Assembly (NCBI RefSeq): GCF_000982955.1
Contig: NZ_KQ058836.1
Span: 3,400-67,399 of the forward strand
DNA length: 64,000 nt
Source of the DNA: Micromonospora sp. HK10
GTDB taxonomy: Bacteria > Actinomycetota > Actinomycetes > Mycobacteriales > Micromonosporaceae
Direction: 5' to 3'
The first letter of the stretch is position 1. Every line of letters begins with the position of its first letter. The notes beneath the pieces are model-generated. The model had not been told where the DNA came from. It searched no databases and saw only the letters and a list, made by a program, of their open reading frames with translations. Positions 38,672 to 49,258 of this stretch are shown one piece after another. The translations under genes and the position numbers were made by a program.

Positions 38672-39022
38672 TCATCGGCGTACCCGCCGGGCCCGCTCGG
38701 CGAGGGCGTCGAGGATGTCGACGTGCGCCGCCGGCACCCGCACGTCCAGCGTCAGGCCGGTCGCGTCCGCGCGCGAGATGTCGAACGTGAAGAACGAGCA
38801 GCAGGACGACTCGCGGGCCGCCAGGTCCCGGGCCGCCCGCTCGGTCTGCTCCGCGCCGTCCAGCCGGAGCAGCAGCCACCCTGCCGACAGCCGGTCGACG
38901 CCCCGGACCGCGTCCTGAAAGAACCGGTCGAATTCGGCGAGCCGCAGCGGCTGCTCGGCCGTCGGCAGGGTGCACGCGTCGGGCACCCAGGAGTCATCCG
39001 GCATGCCATGCTGGTCGCTCAT
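38672..39022 (-). CDS. Conserved small protein with Cys-Cys motif
   Basis: 116 residues. The start ([21 protein letters not shown]), an internal helix and [14 protein letters not shown] with adjacent cysteines recall a family of short actinobacterial proteins of unknown function often seen near metal-stress genes. The Cys pair together with the early cysteine could bind a thiophilic metal. No catalytic motif is recognised. It is 150 bases from the divergent VOC gene at 39173. Confidence 0.65.
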   Translation of the reverse strand: MSDQHGMPDDSWVPDACTLPTAEQPLRLAEFDRFFQDAVRGVDRLSAGWLLLRLDGAEQTERAARDLAARESSCCSFFTFDISRADATGLTLDVRVPAAHVDILDALAERARRVRR

Positions 39023-39172
39023 GCGCCAACGGTACGCCCGGAACCGGGTGCCCGGAGGCTGGCGCCGGCCCGGGGGAGCAGGTGGCCGGCGGCGGTGGCG
39101 TCAGGGACGGCGCAGGAGCGCCCGGGCGTGGTCCGCTGGCGTCCGGAGGCGGCATCGGGCACGCTGGCGCGC

Positions 39173-39553
39173 ATGGTTTCGGTGGTGCAGAACGTGGCGA
39201 TCGATTGTTCGGATGCCTACGGGCTGGCCCGGTTCTGGAGCGGGGTCACCGGCCGCGACCTGCATCCGGAGGACCGGCCGGGCGACCCCGAGGCCCAGGT
39301 GGCGCTGGCCGACGGCCTGGTGCTGCACTTCAACCAGGTGCCCGAGCCCAAGCAGGTCAAGAACCGGGTCCATCTGTGTCTGCGCCCGGACACGTCGCGG
39401 GACCAGGAGGTGGACCGTCTCCTCGGCCTCGGCGCCACCTTCGTCGCCGACCACCGCAATCCGGACGGCTCCGGCTGGGCGGTCCTCGCCGACCCGGAAG
39501 GCAACGAGTTCTGCGTCCTGCGCAGCGCGGCCGAGCGGGCCGCGACGTCCTGA
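39173..39553 (+). CDS. VOC superfamily (glyoxalase-like) protein
   Basis: 126 residues. The beta-alpha-beta-beta-beta repeats of the VOC fold are visible: VQNVAIDCSDAYGLARFWSG, then ADGLVLHFNQVP, RVHLCLRP and WAVLADPEGNEFCVL at the end. The usual metal ligands are reduced to H and E candidates, as in Glyoxalase_6-type proteins from actinomycetes. Function unknown; some relatives give antibiotic resistance or are isomerases. Confidence 0.85.
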   Translation: MVSVVQNVAIDCSDAYGLARFWSGVTGRDLHPEDRPGDPEAQVALADGLVLHFNQVPEPKQVKNRVHLCLRPDTSRDQEVDRLLGLGATFVADHRNPDGSGWAVLADPEGNEFCVLRSAAERAATS

Positions 39554-39686
39554 CCCGGGGCCGCGTCGCCCTGCCAGGGCCCGAACCAGCGCGCCGTGCG
39601 TTCCGGGTCGGTGAGGCTCGCCCAGACGTCCGCCAGTGGCGCGCCCGGCCGGCGGTGGCCGTCGACCGGCCCCGCATACTGGCCGG

Positions 39687-40115
39687 ATGGCGAAGCGGAT
39701 GACCGACGGGGAGTGGCAGCGGTTCGTCACCGAGGGCACGCGCACCGGCAAACTCGCGACGACGCGGGCCGACGGCTCGCCGCACCTGGTCCCGGTCTGG
39801 TTCGTGCTCGACGGCGACGACGTGCTGTTCAACACCGGCAAGACCTCGGTGAAGGCCCGTAACCTGGCCCGCGACGGCCGCGCCGTGCTGTGCGTGGACG
39901 ACGAGCACCCGCCGTACGCGTTCGTCACCCTGCGCGGCCACGTCACCATCAGCGAGGACCTGGCCGAGATGCGGCAGTGGGCGACCCGCATCGGCGCGCG
40001 CTACATGGGCGCCGACCGGGCCGCGGAGTTCGGTGCCCGCAACGCCGTGGCCGGCGAGCTGCTGGTGCGCCTGCGGGTCGAGAAGGCCCTCGGCTACACC
40101 GGCATCGCCGACTGA
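39687..40115 (+). CDS. PPOX-class F420-dependent oxidoreductase
   Basis: 142 residues. The split-barrel signature GKLATTRADGSPHLVPVWFV leads to VLFNTGKTSVKARNLARDGR, the phosphate-binding K-x-R-N-L pattern of F420- or FMN-binding actinobacterial FDOR proteins, and LLVRLRVEKALGYTG closes it. It probably reduces a cytoplasmic substrate using F420H2, common in Micromonospora and mycobacteria. The ATG at 39687 gives the family's usual length. Confidence 0.88.
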   Translation: MAKRMTDGEWQRFVTEGTRTGKLATTRADGSPHLVPVWFVLDGDDVLFNTGKTSVKARNLARDGRAVLCVDDEHPPYAFVTLRGHVTISEDLAEMRQWATRIGARYMGADRAAEFGARNAVAGELLVRLRVEKALGYTGIAD

Positions 40116-40124
40116 GCCCTGGCG

Positions 40125-40163
40125 CGGACGCCGGGCGGCGGCAGCGCCGCCGCCCGCCGTCCG
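40125..40163. terminator. Bidirectional hairpin terminator
   Basis: An 18-base-pair stem with one mismatch (40125-40142 and 40146-40163), loop AGC, between the convergent oxidoreductase and lipase-like genes. Confidence 0.78.
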
Positions 40164-40181
40164 GACCGGGGTCAACCGGTC

Positions 40182-42218
40182 TCAGGAGCAGGGCGCTCCC
40201 GCGCAGACGTCGACCACGGCGCCGGTGAGCAGGAACGTCGCCTTCTGCTGCTGCGCCGCGGGCTGGGCACGCGGGAACTCGTGCGGATCGTCGCCGTACT
40301 CGGGGCCGGCAGGCGGGAGGTTCGTCGGCGGTGGCGCGGTGGCGCCGCCGCTGTTCCAGATCACGATCGCCGAACCGGTGTACGGGTACGCGCGGATCGG
40401 CGCGATGCCCCAGTAGGGCGTGACGTCGCGCGACCAGCCGTCGGCGAGCGCCGGGGTGTGCAGGCGGGCGCCGACGGTGCGCGCCTCGACCTCGGCCGCG
40501 GCCGGGGAGACCTGGTGGTCGCCGAAGGCCACGTGCATCAGCACCTGGTGCGCCGGGGTGCCTGGCAACGGCCGGTCGGTCATGTGCTGGGCGTACCCGT
40601 TGGCCTCGGCCCGGTCCCACAGCATCTGCAGCAACGCGAAGATCAGCTGCTGGTCGGCCCGGTCCGGGTAGGACTGGTCCATGATGCTCTGGAACGGGGC
40701 GAAGTCGAGGCTGCGCTGCAGCAGCGTCGAGTAGTTCATCGCCGGCACGCCGAGCACCGAACGGGTCCAGTCCTGGGCGATGGCGGTGAGCGCTCCACCG
40801 TTGATGCCGCCCTGGCTGTTGCCGTCGTAGTGCAGCCCGCCCGGCCCGTCGATCAACGGCCGTCCGGTGGCGTCGGTGAACGCCGGGTCGGCGCCGAAGC
40901 CGGCCGGGTGGATCATCGCCCGGCCGAGGAAGAGGAAGTTCAGGAAGCTCTGCTGCAGCCGGTCCGCCACCGCGGGAAAGGCGCTGAGGTCGCTGAACGC
41001 GCCGGCGACGTACGGGACGTCGGCGTTGGCCATGCCGATCCAGCTGGTGGCGCAGAAGGTGAAGTTGTGGCTGGCCGACATCTCCTTGACGTTCCCGGCG
41101 TTGATCTCGGTCGGGCGGCCGAGCAGGCCGTGGCCGTAGAGCGACAGGTGCGCCGGAGCGGCGGCCGAAGCGCTGCGCGGGATGTTGCAGACGAAGTCGG
41201 CCTGCACGGTCGCGCCGGAGGGGGTGGGCCGGTCGTCCGGCGTGCGGGCCTTCCCGTCGCCGCCGGCGGGACCGTAGTGCAGCCGCGACCCGGGCCCGCC
41301 GGTGCCGGTCAGATAGGACGGTACGGCGATGGTGCCGCTCACCTGCCGGGCTATCCGGGGATCCTGCTCCGGCGCGTAGTTCACCACCTGGCTGACGGTG
41401 AACGAGGGCGCCTGCGCGCCGAGGGCGGCGAACGCGCCGTCCCGGATCGCCAGCATCCGCCCGGTGAGACCCGGCCGGCTCGCCACGGTGAAGTCCCAGG
41501 CGAGGTAGAGGTCGTGCCGCTTGACGTGGGCCGCGCCCAGGTCGGCGAGGATCCGCTTCAGCTGCGGGGTGCGGGGGTCGCCGGGGTGGGCACCGCCGCC
41601 CTTGACGTACGCCCGGAACGCGGCCGGCGCCGGAATCGCCCGGCCCTGGTGGTCCCGCAGGCCGCGCAGGCCCACGACGTAGCGGGTGCCCTCGCTCAGC
41701 GCGACGGCCGGCCGGATGATCAGCACCTGGCGGTCGGGCTGACCGGCGGCGTGCGCGTCCAGCTCCGCCCAGTACGGCGTGCGCCGGCCGGTGGCGGTGT
41801 CGAGCAGCACGACCGGCGCGTCCGGGGCCAGCGACCGGCCGATGTCGGTGACCGGCGCGATGCCGCTGGCGGTCGCGTCCAGGCCGGGCACGTGCACCAG
41901 GATCGGGGTGCCGGGGCTGAACCCGTCCTGCCGGTTCCACTCGGTCGGGTCGATCGGAACGCCGCCGACGGTGGTCGGCATCGAGCTGGCCGCGAACCGC
42001 ACCCGCCGGCCGGTGGGGCTGCTCCGGTCGGGCACGGTGAAGTAGTCGTTCGGGAACGGCAGCAGGCACGCCGTCGGGTCGATCGGGTCGCAGACGCCGT
42101 GCGCGGCCGGCCGCGGCGGTGCCGTGGGCGGTGCCGCGGCGGCGGTGGAACCGAGCAGCACGGCACCGACGGTGACCAGCACGGACAGGGCAAAAGGCAG
42201 CCGCCTGGGGGTGGTCAC
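40182..42218 (-). CDS. Secreted lipase-like alpha/beta hydrolase
   Basis: 678 residues. GTG 42218 is the likely start: AAGGAG sits six bases upstream, whereas the in-frame ATG 42224 abuts it. A signal peptide (RRLPFALSVLVTVGAVLLGS, ending in AAAAPP) precedes a lipase-N-like domain (CDPIDPTACLLPFPNDYFT, then DGFSPGTPILVHVPGLD), as in VolA-type surface lipases. The nucleophile elbow is DGNSQGGINGG and the late VAFGDHQVSP supplies Asp/His. It probably cleaves an ester or lipid outside the cell; the substrate is unknown. The ending VDVCAGAPCS has paired cysteines. Confidence 0.8.
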   Translation of the reverse strand: MTTPRRLPFALSVLVTVGAVLLGSTAAAAPPTAPPRPAAHGVCDPIDPTACLLPFPNDYFTVPDRSSPTGRRVRFAASSMPTTVGGVPIDPTEWNRQDGFSPGTPILVHVPGLDATASGIAPVTDIGRSLAPDAPVVLLDTATGRRTPYWAELDAHAAGQPDRQVLIIRPAVALSEGTRYVVGLRGLRDHQGRAIPAPAAFRAYVKGGGAHPGDPRTPQLKRILADLGAAHVKRHDLYLAWDFTVASRPGLTGRMLAIRDGAFAALGAQAPSFTVSQVVNYAPEQDPRIARQVSGTIAVPSYLTGTGGPGSRLHYGPAGGDGKARTPDDRPTPSGATVQADFVCNIPRSASAAAPAHLSLYGHGLLGRPTEINAGNVKEMSASHNFTFCATSWIGMANADVPYVAGAFSDLSAFPAVADRLQQSFLNFLFLGRAMIHPAGFGADPAFTDATGRPLIDGPGGLHYDGNSQGGINGGALTAIAQDWTRSVLGVPAMNYSTLLQRSLDFAPFQSIMDQSYPDRADQQLIFALLQMLWDRAEANGYAQHMTDRPLPGTPAHQVLMHVAFGDHQVSPAAAEVEARTVGARLHTPALADGWSRDVTPYWGIAPIRAYPYTGSAIVIWNSGGATAPPPTNLPPAGPEYGDDPHEFPRAQPAAQQQKATFLLTGAVVDVCAGAPCS

Positions 42219-42446
42219 AGGCATCTCCTTCGAGGGTGGACGGAGGGGGAGCGCCGAGGTGGTGGCACGGGCCCGGTGGTGGCGGGCGGATGTCCTTCCT
42301 ACGCTCGCGAATGATCCTCGGCAATAGGCCGACCAGATCGGGCTGCCGCGGGCGCGCCGGTGCCGGCGCCCGGCGGGCAGGTTTGGCCATTTGTTGCCGG
42401 GGGCAAGGATCGGGGCGACACACCCTCTCGGGAAGGGACGGCTCTC

Positions 42447-42716
42447 GTGCATGTCACCGGCATCATCTCGGCCATCATCATCGGTCTGATCATCGGCGCA
42501 CTCGGCCGGCTGGTCGTACCCGGCAAGCAGAACATTCCGATCTGGCTCACGCTGCTCATCGGCGTCGTCGCCGCGCTGCTCGGCACCGCTGTCGCCGGCG
42601 CGCTCGACGTGGCCGACACCAAGGGCATCGACTGGATCGAGCTGCTCATCCAGGTCGTCTTCGCGGCGATCGGCGTGGCGATCACCGCGGGCGCCTACGG
42701 ACGTCGCCGAATCTGA
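42447..42716 (+). CDS. GlsB/YeaQ/YmgE family membrane protein
   Basis: 89 residues from GTG 42447. Three membrane helices with the family motif IGALGRLVVPGKQNIPIW between the first two, then LLIGVVAALLGTAVAG. The family (transglycosylase-associated proteins) is stress-induced and of unknown biochemical function. AAGGGA lies about 11 bases before the start. Confidence 0.9.
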   Translation: MHVTGIISAIIIGLIIGALGRLVVPGKQNIPIWLTLLIGVVAALLGTAVAGALDVADTKGIDWIELLIQVVFAAIGVAITAGAYGRRRI

Positions 42717-42725
42717 CCTCTACCC

Positions 42726-42764
42726 GACGGCCGGTCCGCCCGCTCCCCGGGCGGGCCGGCCGTC
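42726..42764. terminator. Bidirectional hairpin terminator
   Basis: 17-base stem with one mismatch (42726-42742 and 42748-42764), five-base loop, between the convergent GlsB-type and VOC genes. Confidence 0.75.
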
Positions 42765-42853
42765 GGCTGTCCGGCCCGGGTGCCGGCGCGCACCCCACTG
42801 TGGTGCGCCGGCCGGGGCCGGCCCCTGGGCCCCACCGGGTGTCGGGCGGGCGG

Positions 42854-43237
42854 TCAGCCGCCGGCGGGCTGGAACAGCTCCACCGGGTTCCCGGCGGGAT
42901 CGTCCAGCACGATCTGGCGCCCGCCGGGGCCGGTGACGATGTCGCTGCGGAACACCACGCCACCCGCCCGGAGCCGGGCCACCTCGGCGTCGATGTCCTC
43001 GACGAGCAGGTGGATGCGGTTCCAGCCGCCCGGGTGCGGGGTGCGTCCGTCGGGCATCGCCCGGCCGGCCGAACTGGCCGGGCCGGACAGCAGCAGCCGC
43101 AGGTTTCCGCGGCGTACGTCGGCGAACGCGGGCGGGAAGGCGGTGTGCGGGCTGAAGCCCAGGTGGGTGGTGTAGAAGTCGACGGCGGCCTGGACGTCGT
43201 CGACGAGGTACCGGACGTGGACGGTCTGGTCGGTCAT
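42854..43237 (-). CDS. VOC superfamily protein in arsenic-type operon
   Basis: 127 residues; ATG overlaps the stop of the ArsR-phosphatase gene (ATGA). It starts VRYLVDDVQAAVDFYTTHLG and ends IVLDDPAGNPVELFQP, both classical VOC repeats, with N-R-I-H-L-L-V holding a putative metal histidine and the last E the other ligand. Translational coupling to an arsenate-reductase fusion gene suggests a role in metalloid resistance, like ArsI C-As lyase or the ArsI-like VOC proteins of ars operons, but the vicinal cysteine pair of ArsI is not visible. Confidence 0.85.
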   Translation of the reverse strand: MTDQTVHVRYLVDDVQAAVDFYTTHLGFSPHTAFPPAFADVRRGNLRLLLSGPASSAGRAMPDGRTPHPGGWNRIHLLVEDIDAEVARLRAGGVVFRSDIVTGPGGRQIVLDDPAGNPVELFQPAGG

Positions 43238-43995
43238 GACGCCTCCAGTGCGGGTGCGGCGGCGATGGCGTGCAGCAGGAACTCGACGCGTTCGGCGAGC
43301 TCGGCGGTGACCCGCTCGAAGGCGGGCCGGCCCTGCGGGTCGGTGGCCGGGTCGGGGATGCTCCAGTGCGCGGTGGCCGGCCGGCCCGGGAACTCGGGGC
43401 ACACCTCGCGGACCCGGTCGCAGAGCGTGATGACGTGGTCGAAGGGCTGGCCGGCGAACTCGTCGAGGTGCTTCGGCCGGGCGGTGCCCAGGTCGATGCC
43501 GCGCGCGGCCAGCACCGCCGCCACGTCCGGGTGGATCGGCTTCGGCCGGCTGCCCGCGCTGAACACGGCCAGGGCGCCGGCGGACCGCTGTCGTAGCAGG
43601 GCCTCGGCGAGCTGGGAGCGCGAGCTGTTGCCGGTGCACAGGAACAGCACCCGGGCCGACGGGGGCGCGGCCACCGGCGGGGGCGTGTAGCGCAGCCCCG
43701 GGTGCAACGCGCCGCCGGCGGCGGCCAGCAGGTGCCCGCAGCGGGTGAGGTCGAGCCGGTAGTAGACGTCCCGGCCGTCGGCGGAGCTGCGCCGGGTCCG
43801 GACCAGCTCCGCCCGCCGCAACAGGCCGAGGTGGTAGGAGACGAGGCTCTGCTGCTCACCGAGCAACGCGGTCAGCTCGTGCACCTGCCGGTCGCCGCGG
43901 GCCAGCTCGCCCAGCAGCCGCCACCGCACCGGGTGCCCCGCGGCCCGCAGGAAATCCGGCAGGGCCGCGCCGGTGCCGCTCCGGTCGCGCCGCAT
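43234..43995 (-). CDS. ArsR regulator fused to low-molecular-weight phosphatase/arsenate reductase
   Basis: 253 residues from ATG 43995. Residues 10-95 form an ArsR winged helix (DRQVHELTALLGEQQSLVSY, then HLGLLRRAELVRTRRS). Residues 114-250 form an LMW protein tyrosine phosphatase/ArsC domain: C120-TGNSSRS is the CX5R loop and WSIPDPATD holds the general acid. Such fusions are known in actinobacteria, coupling sensing and arsenate reduction. No ribosome site precedes 43995 or the alternative ATG 44010. The operator at 44009-44024 abuts the start, so a leaderless transcript is likely. Confidence 0.88.
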   Translation of the reverse strand: MRRDRSGTGAALPDFLRAAGHPVRWRLLGELARGDRQVHELTALLGEQQSLVSYHLGLLRRAELVRTRRSSADGRDVYYRLDLTRCGHLLAAAGGALHPGLRYTPPPVAAPPSARVLFLCTGNSSRSQLAEALLRQRSAGALAVFSAGSRPKPIHPDVAAVLAARGIDLGTARPKHLDEFAGQPFDHVITLCDRVREVCPEFPGRPATAHWSIPDPATDPQGRPAFERVTAELAERVEFLLHAIAAAPALEAS

Positions 43996-44008
43996 GGCCC
44001 GACAATAC

Positions 44009-44024
44009 ATCAAACCGCTTTGAT
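44009..44024. promoter_or_regulatory. Predicted ArsR operator
   Basis: ATCAAA-CCGC-TTTGAT, perfect six-base arms; it matches the classical ATCAA-N6-TTGAT ArsR/SmtB box. It lies 14 bases upstream of the fusion gene's ATG 43995 and overlaps the alternative ATG 44010. Confidence 0.82.
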
Positions 44025-44161
44025 GCAAAACGCGATCGGCCCGCTCGACACGCGCGACCGGCACCCCGATCGGTCGAGGGTTCCGGGCGGGAGATGGCGA
44101 TATGCGCCTCAGTGGATGCTTTGGGTGTGATGATGGCGATGTGGGAAATGCCGCTACCGAA

Positions 44162-44509
44162 ATGACCATGCCTCAGATCTCGCCGCTCGCCGGTGAGCCG
44201 ATCAAACGTGCCGACGCCGAGCGGCTCGCCGGGGTGCTCAAGGCCCTCGCCGACCCTGCCCGGCTGCGCCTGGTCAGCCTGATCCAGTCCGCCCCCGAGG
44301 GTGAGGCGTCCGTCTCGGACCTGACCGCGCCGCTGGGCCTCTCCCAGCCCACGGTCAGCCACCACCTGCGCATCCTCACCGAGGCCGGCCTGCTGGAGCG
44401 GGAGAAGCGCGGGGTCTGGGCGTACTACCGGCTGGTGCCGACCGCGATCGCGACCATCGCGGATCTGCTCACCCCGCCCCGCAAGCGATCGACCCGGCGG
44501 ACGCGCTGA
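44162..44509 (+). CDS. ArsR family metal-type regulator
   Basis: 115 residues from ATG 44162; ATGs at 44102 and 44168 are alternatives and none has a ribosome site. The winged helix is plain: ADAERLAGVLKALADPARLR, then VSDLTAPLGLSQPTVSHHL and LTEAGLLEREKRGVWAYYRL. It shares its upstream region with the divergent ArsR-phosphatase fusion. Metal-binding cysteines are not obvious, so it could respond to another signal. It probably acts on neighbouring genes or itself. Confidence 0.88.
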   Translation: MTMPQISPLAGEPIKRADAERLAGVLKALADPARLRLVSLIQSAPEGEASVSDLTAPLGLSQPTVSHHLRILTEAGLLEREKRGVWAYYRLVPTAIATIADLLTPPRKRSTRRTR

Positions 44510-44535
44510 CGGGCGCGGCGGCGCCGCGGACCTGA

Positions 44536-44556
44536 CGCCGGGCCGGCGGCCCGGCG
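44536..44556 (+). terminator. Hairpin terminator after ArsR gene
   Basis: Nine-base-pair perfect stem CGCCGGGCC (44536-44544) with its complement at 44548-44556 and a three-base loop, 26 bases past the stop. Confidence 0.65.
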
Positions 44557-44584
44557 GCGCGCTGATCGGCTTGACCCCGGCATC

Positions 44585-44619
44585 GGTAAGTCATAACCTA
44601 CCGTTCGTGGCTACTTACC
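44585..44619 (+). promoter_or_regulatory. Inverted repeat and promoter at the ArsR-SRPBCC operon
   Basis: GGTAAGT (44585-44591) and ACTTACC (44613-44619) flank a -10-like TAACCT (44594-44599). A start around 44606 would give a leaderless transcript at GTG 44607. The repeat is a likely self-operator for the ArsR protein. Confidence 0.55.
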
Positions 44620-44930
44620 AAGCGCCCGACGGGTGGGACGCATTGGGCGATCCCACCCGGCGGGCCATCGTCGCGTGCCTGGCCGAGCGACCCCGGGCCG
44701 TCGGCGAACTCGCCGACGAGCTGCCGGTCAGTCGGCCCGCGGTGTCCCAGCACCTCAAGGTCCTCAAGGACGCCGGGCTGGTCACCGATCAGGCGGCGGG
44801 CACCCGCCGGGTCTACCGGCTCAATCCGGCCGGGGTGGCCGCGCTCCGGGACCAGCTGGACACGTTCTGGCGCCGGGCGCTGGGCAGCTACCAGGACATC
44901 GTCGAGGAACCGACCGAGGAGATCCCATGA
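44607..44930 (+). CDS. ArsR family regulator coupled to SRPBCC protein
   Basis: 107 residues from GTG 44607, probably leaderless. The winged helix reads WDALGDPTRRAIVACLAERP, then VGELADELPVSRPAVSQHLK and VLKDAGLVTDQAAGTRRVYRL in the wing region (about residues 8-73). The branch is that of ArsR proteins that pair with AHSA1/SRPBCC genes. It overlaps the next gene by ATGA. It presumably represses the pair by binding GGTAAGT-type repeats. Confidence 0.9.
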   Translation: MATYQAPDGWDALGDPTRRAIVACLAERPRAVGELADELPVSRPAVSQHLKVLKDAGLVTDQAAGTRRVYRLNPAGVAALRDQLDTFWRRALGSYQDIVEEPTEEIP

Positions 44931-45409
44931 CCGGCACCACAGTCCCCACCGTCCACCGGCAGATCGTCGTCGAGGCCCCGCTGGAACGGGCGTTCACCGT
45001 GTTCACCGAGCGGTTCGGTGACGTCAAGCCGCCGGAGCACAACCTGCTCGGTGCCGCGATCGCGGAGACGGTGTTCGAGCCCCGGGTCGGCGGCCACATC
45101 TACGACCGCGCCGTCGACGGCACCGTCTGCCGGTGGGCGCGGGTGCTCGTCTACGAACCCCCGAACCGGGTCGTGTTCAGCTGGGACATCGACCCGCAGT
45201 GGCAGATCGAGACGGACCCGGACCGGACCAGCGAGGTCGAGGTCCGGTTCCTCGCCGAGACCCCGCACCGCACCCGGGTCGAGCTGGAACACCGCCACCT
45301 CGACCGGCACGGCCCGGGCTGGCAGTCGGTGAGCGACGGCGTCGGCCACGACGAGGGATGGCCGCTGTACCTCGCCCGGTACGCCGCCCTCATCGGCCAG
45401 GCCGGCTGA
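44927..45409 (+). CDS. SRPBCC (AHSA1-like) domain protein
   Basis: 160 residues. The helix-grip fold is indicated by VHRQIVVEAPLERAFTVFTE, GHIYDRAVDGTVCRWARVLVY and FSWDIDPQWQIE, ending in SVSDGVGHDEGWPLYLARYA, the C-terminal AHSA1 helix. These proteins bind small hydrophobic ligands. Coupling to ArsR repeats a widespread arrangement of unknown purpose. Confidence 0.9.
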   Translation: MTGTTVPTVHRQIVVEAPLERAFTVFTERFGDVKPPEHNLLGAAIAETVFEPRVGGHIYDRAVDGTVCRWARVLVYEPPNRVVFSWDIDPQWQIETDPDRTSEVEVRFLAETPHRTRVELEHRHLDRHGPGWQSVSDGVGHDEGWPLYLARYAALIGQAG

Positions 45410-45450
45410 GGGCCGCGCGGCAGCCGTCGCAAACCCCCGTCGATCTCCCC

Positions 45451-45484
45451 CCGGGTACGCCATGATGAGTCGTGGCGTACCCGG
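45451..45484. terminator. Hairpin after the SRPBCC gene
   Basis: 11-base-pair perfect stem CCGGGTACGCC (45451-45461) with its complement at 45474-45484, 12-base loop, 41 bases past the stop and well before the furA promoter. Confidence 0.7.
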
Positions 45485-45567
45485 CTTCGCGCCCGGTGCC
45501 GGACGCTGCCGACGGCCGGACTACGGCGCGACCGGGCGGCGGACCTGGTCCGGGCGTGTCGTGGAGC

Positions 45568-48337
<2,770 letters not shown>

Positions 48338-48349
48338 TCCGGCCCCGAC

Positions 48350-48392
48350 GGCGAGCCCCGGCCGATCCCTGGTGGATCGACCGGGGCTCGCC
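48350..48392 (+). terminator. Hairpin terminator after katG
   Basis: About 19 paired bases with a one-base bulge (48350-48368 with 48373-48392), 12 bases beyond the stop. Confidence 0.75.
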
Positions 48393-48532
48393 CGTGCTCG
48401 GGGGCCGGCTCGCGATCCCCGCCTGCGGGTGGGACGCCTCAGCCGAGCCGCACCCGCGACCCGGAGGTCCCCCACGGGTGCAGACCGGCCGACCGCGCCC
48501 GTCCCCCCGCCACGGGCTGTTAGCCTGCGGCA

Positions 48533-49216
48533 ATGTCCGCACCGGAGGATGTCGAGCCGGGCGACCCCGCCGCCGGGCCGGCGGACACCGGCCGGCTGGC
48601 GGCGTTCAGCGACGCGGTCTTCGCGATCGTCATCACGCTGCTCGTGCTGGACCTGCGGGTGCCGGACCTCCACGAGGGTGAGCTGGCCGCGGCGCTGCGC
48701 TCGGAAGCGCCGTCCTTCCTGGCCTTCGTCGTGTCATTTGTCTACGTCGGCGTGCTCTGGCTCAACCATCACGCGGCGCTGCGGCTGGTCCGCGGCACCA
48801 CGCTCGCGTTCAACTGGATCAACCTCGCCATCCTCTTCGGCGCGGTCCTCATCCCGTTCCCCACCATGGTGCTGGCCTCGGCACTCAGCGAGGGCAACCG
48901 GGCCGACCTGCGGGTGGCGGTGGTCCTGTACGCCGCCGCCGCGGCGCTGATGTCCGCGCCCTGGCTGGTCTTCTTCGCCTACCTCCGCCGCCATCCGAGT
49001 CTGCGGGCGCGCGGGGTCAGCCAGGATCGGGTCCGCGCGCAGGAGGTGCGGCCGGTCACCGGCCTGGTGCTCTTCGGGCTGACCGGGCTGCTCGGCTGGT
49101 TCGTGCACCCGCTCCTCGGGCTGCTCGGCATCATCACGATGATCATCTACCACGCGTTCACCAGCGAGGGCGTCCGCGGCGGACCTCCCCGGTGGCGGGC
49201 TGGCGGCCGGCGCTGA
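48533..49216 (+). CDS. TMEM175-family potassium channel-like membrane protein
   Basis: 227 residues with six hydrophobic segments. The pore-helix signature FSD reads RLAAFSDAVFAIVITLLVLD, the filter-lining helix of prokaryotic TMEM175 channels, and NHHAALRLVRG follows at the second helix end. Bacterial TMEM175 proteins form weakly selective K+ channels as tetramers. No ribosome site is obvious and neighbours are unrelated. Confidence 0.9.
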   Translation: MSAPEDVEPGDPAAGPADTGRLAAFSDAVFAIVITLLVLDLRVPDLHEGELAAALRSEAPSFLAFVVSFVYVGVLWLNHHAALRLVRGTTLAFNWINLAILFGAVLIPFPTMVLASALSEGNRADLRVAVVLYAAAAALMSAPWLVFFAYLRRHPSLRARGVSQDRVRAQEVRPVTGLVLFGLTGLLGWFVHPLLGLLGIITMIIYHAFTSEGVRGGPPRWRAGGRR

Positions 49217-49258
49217 CCACCGCCGGCCGGATGTTCAGGCGGGACCGGCCGCCGGCGA

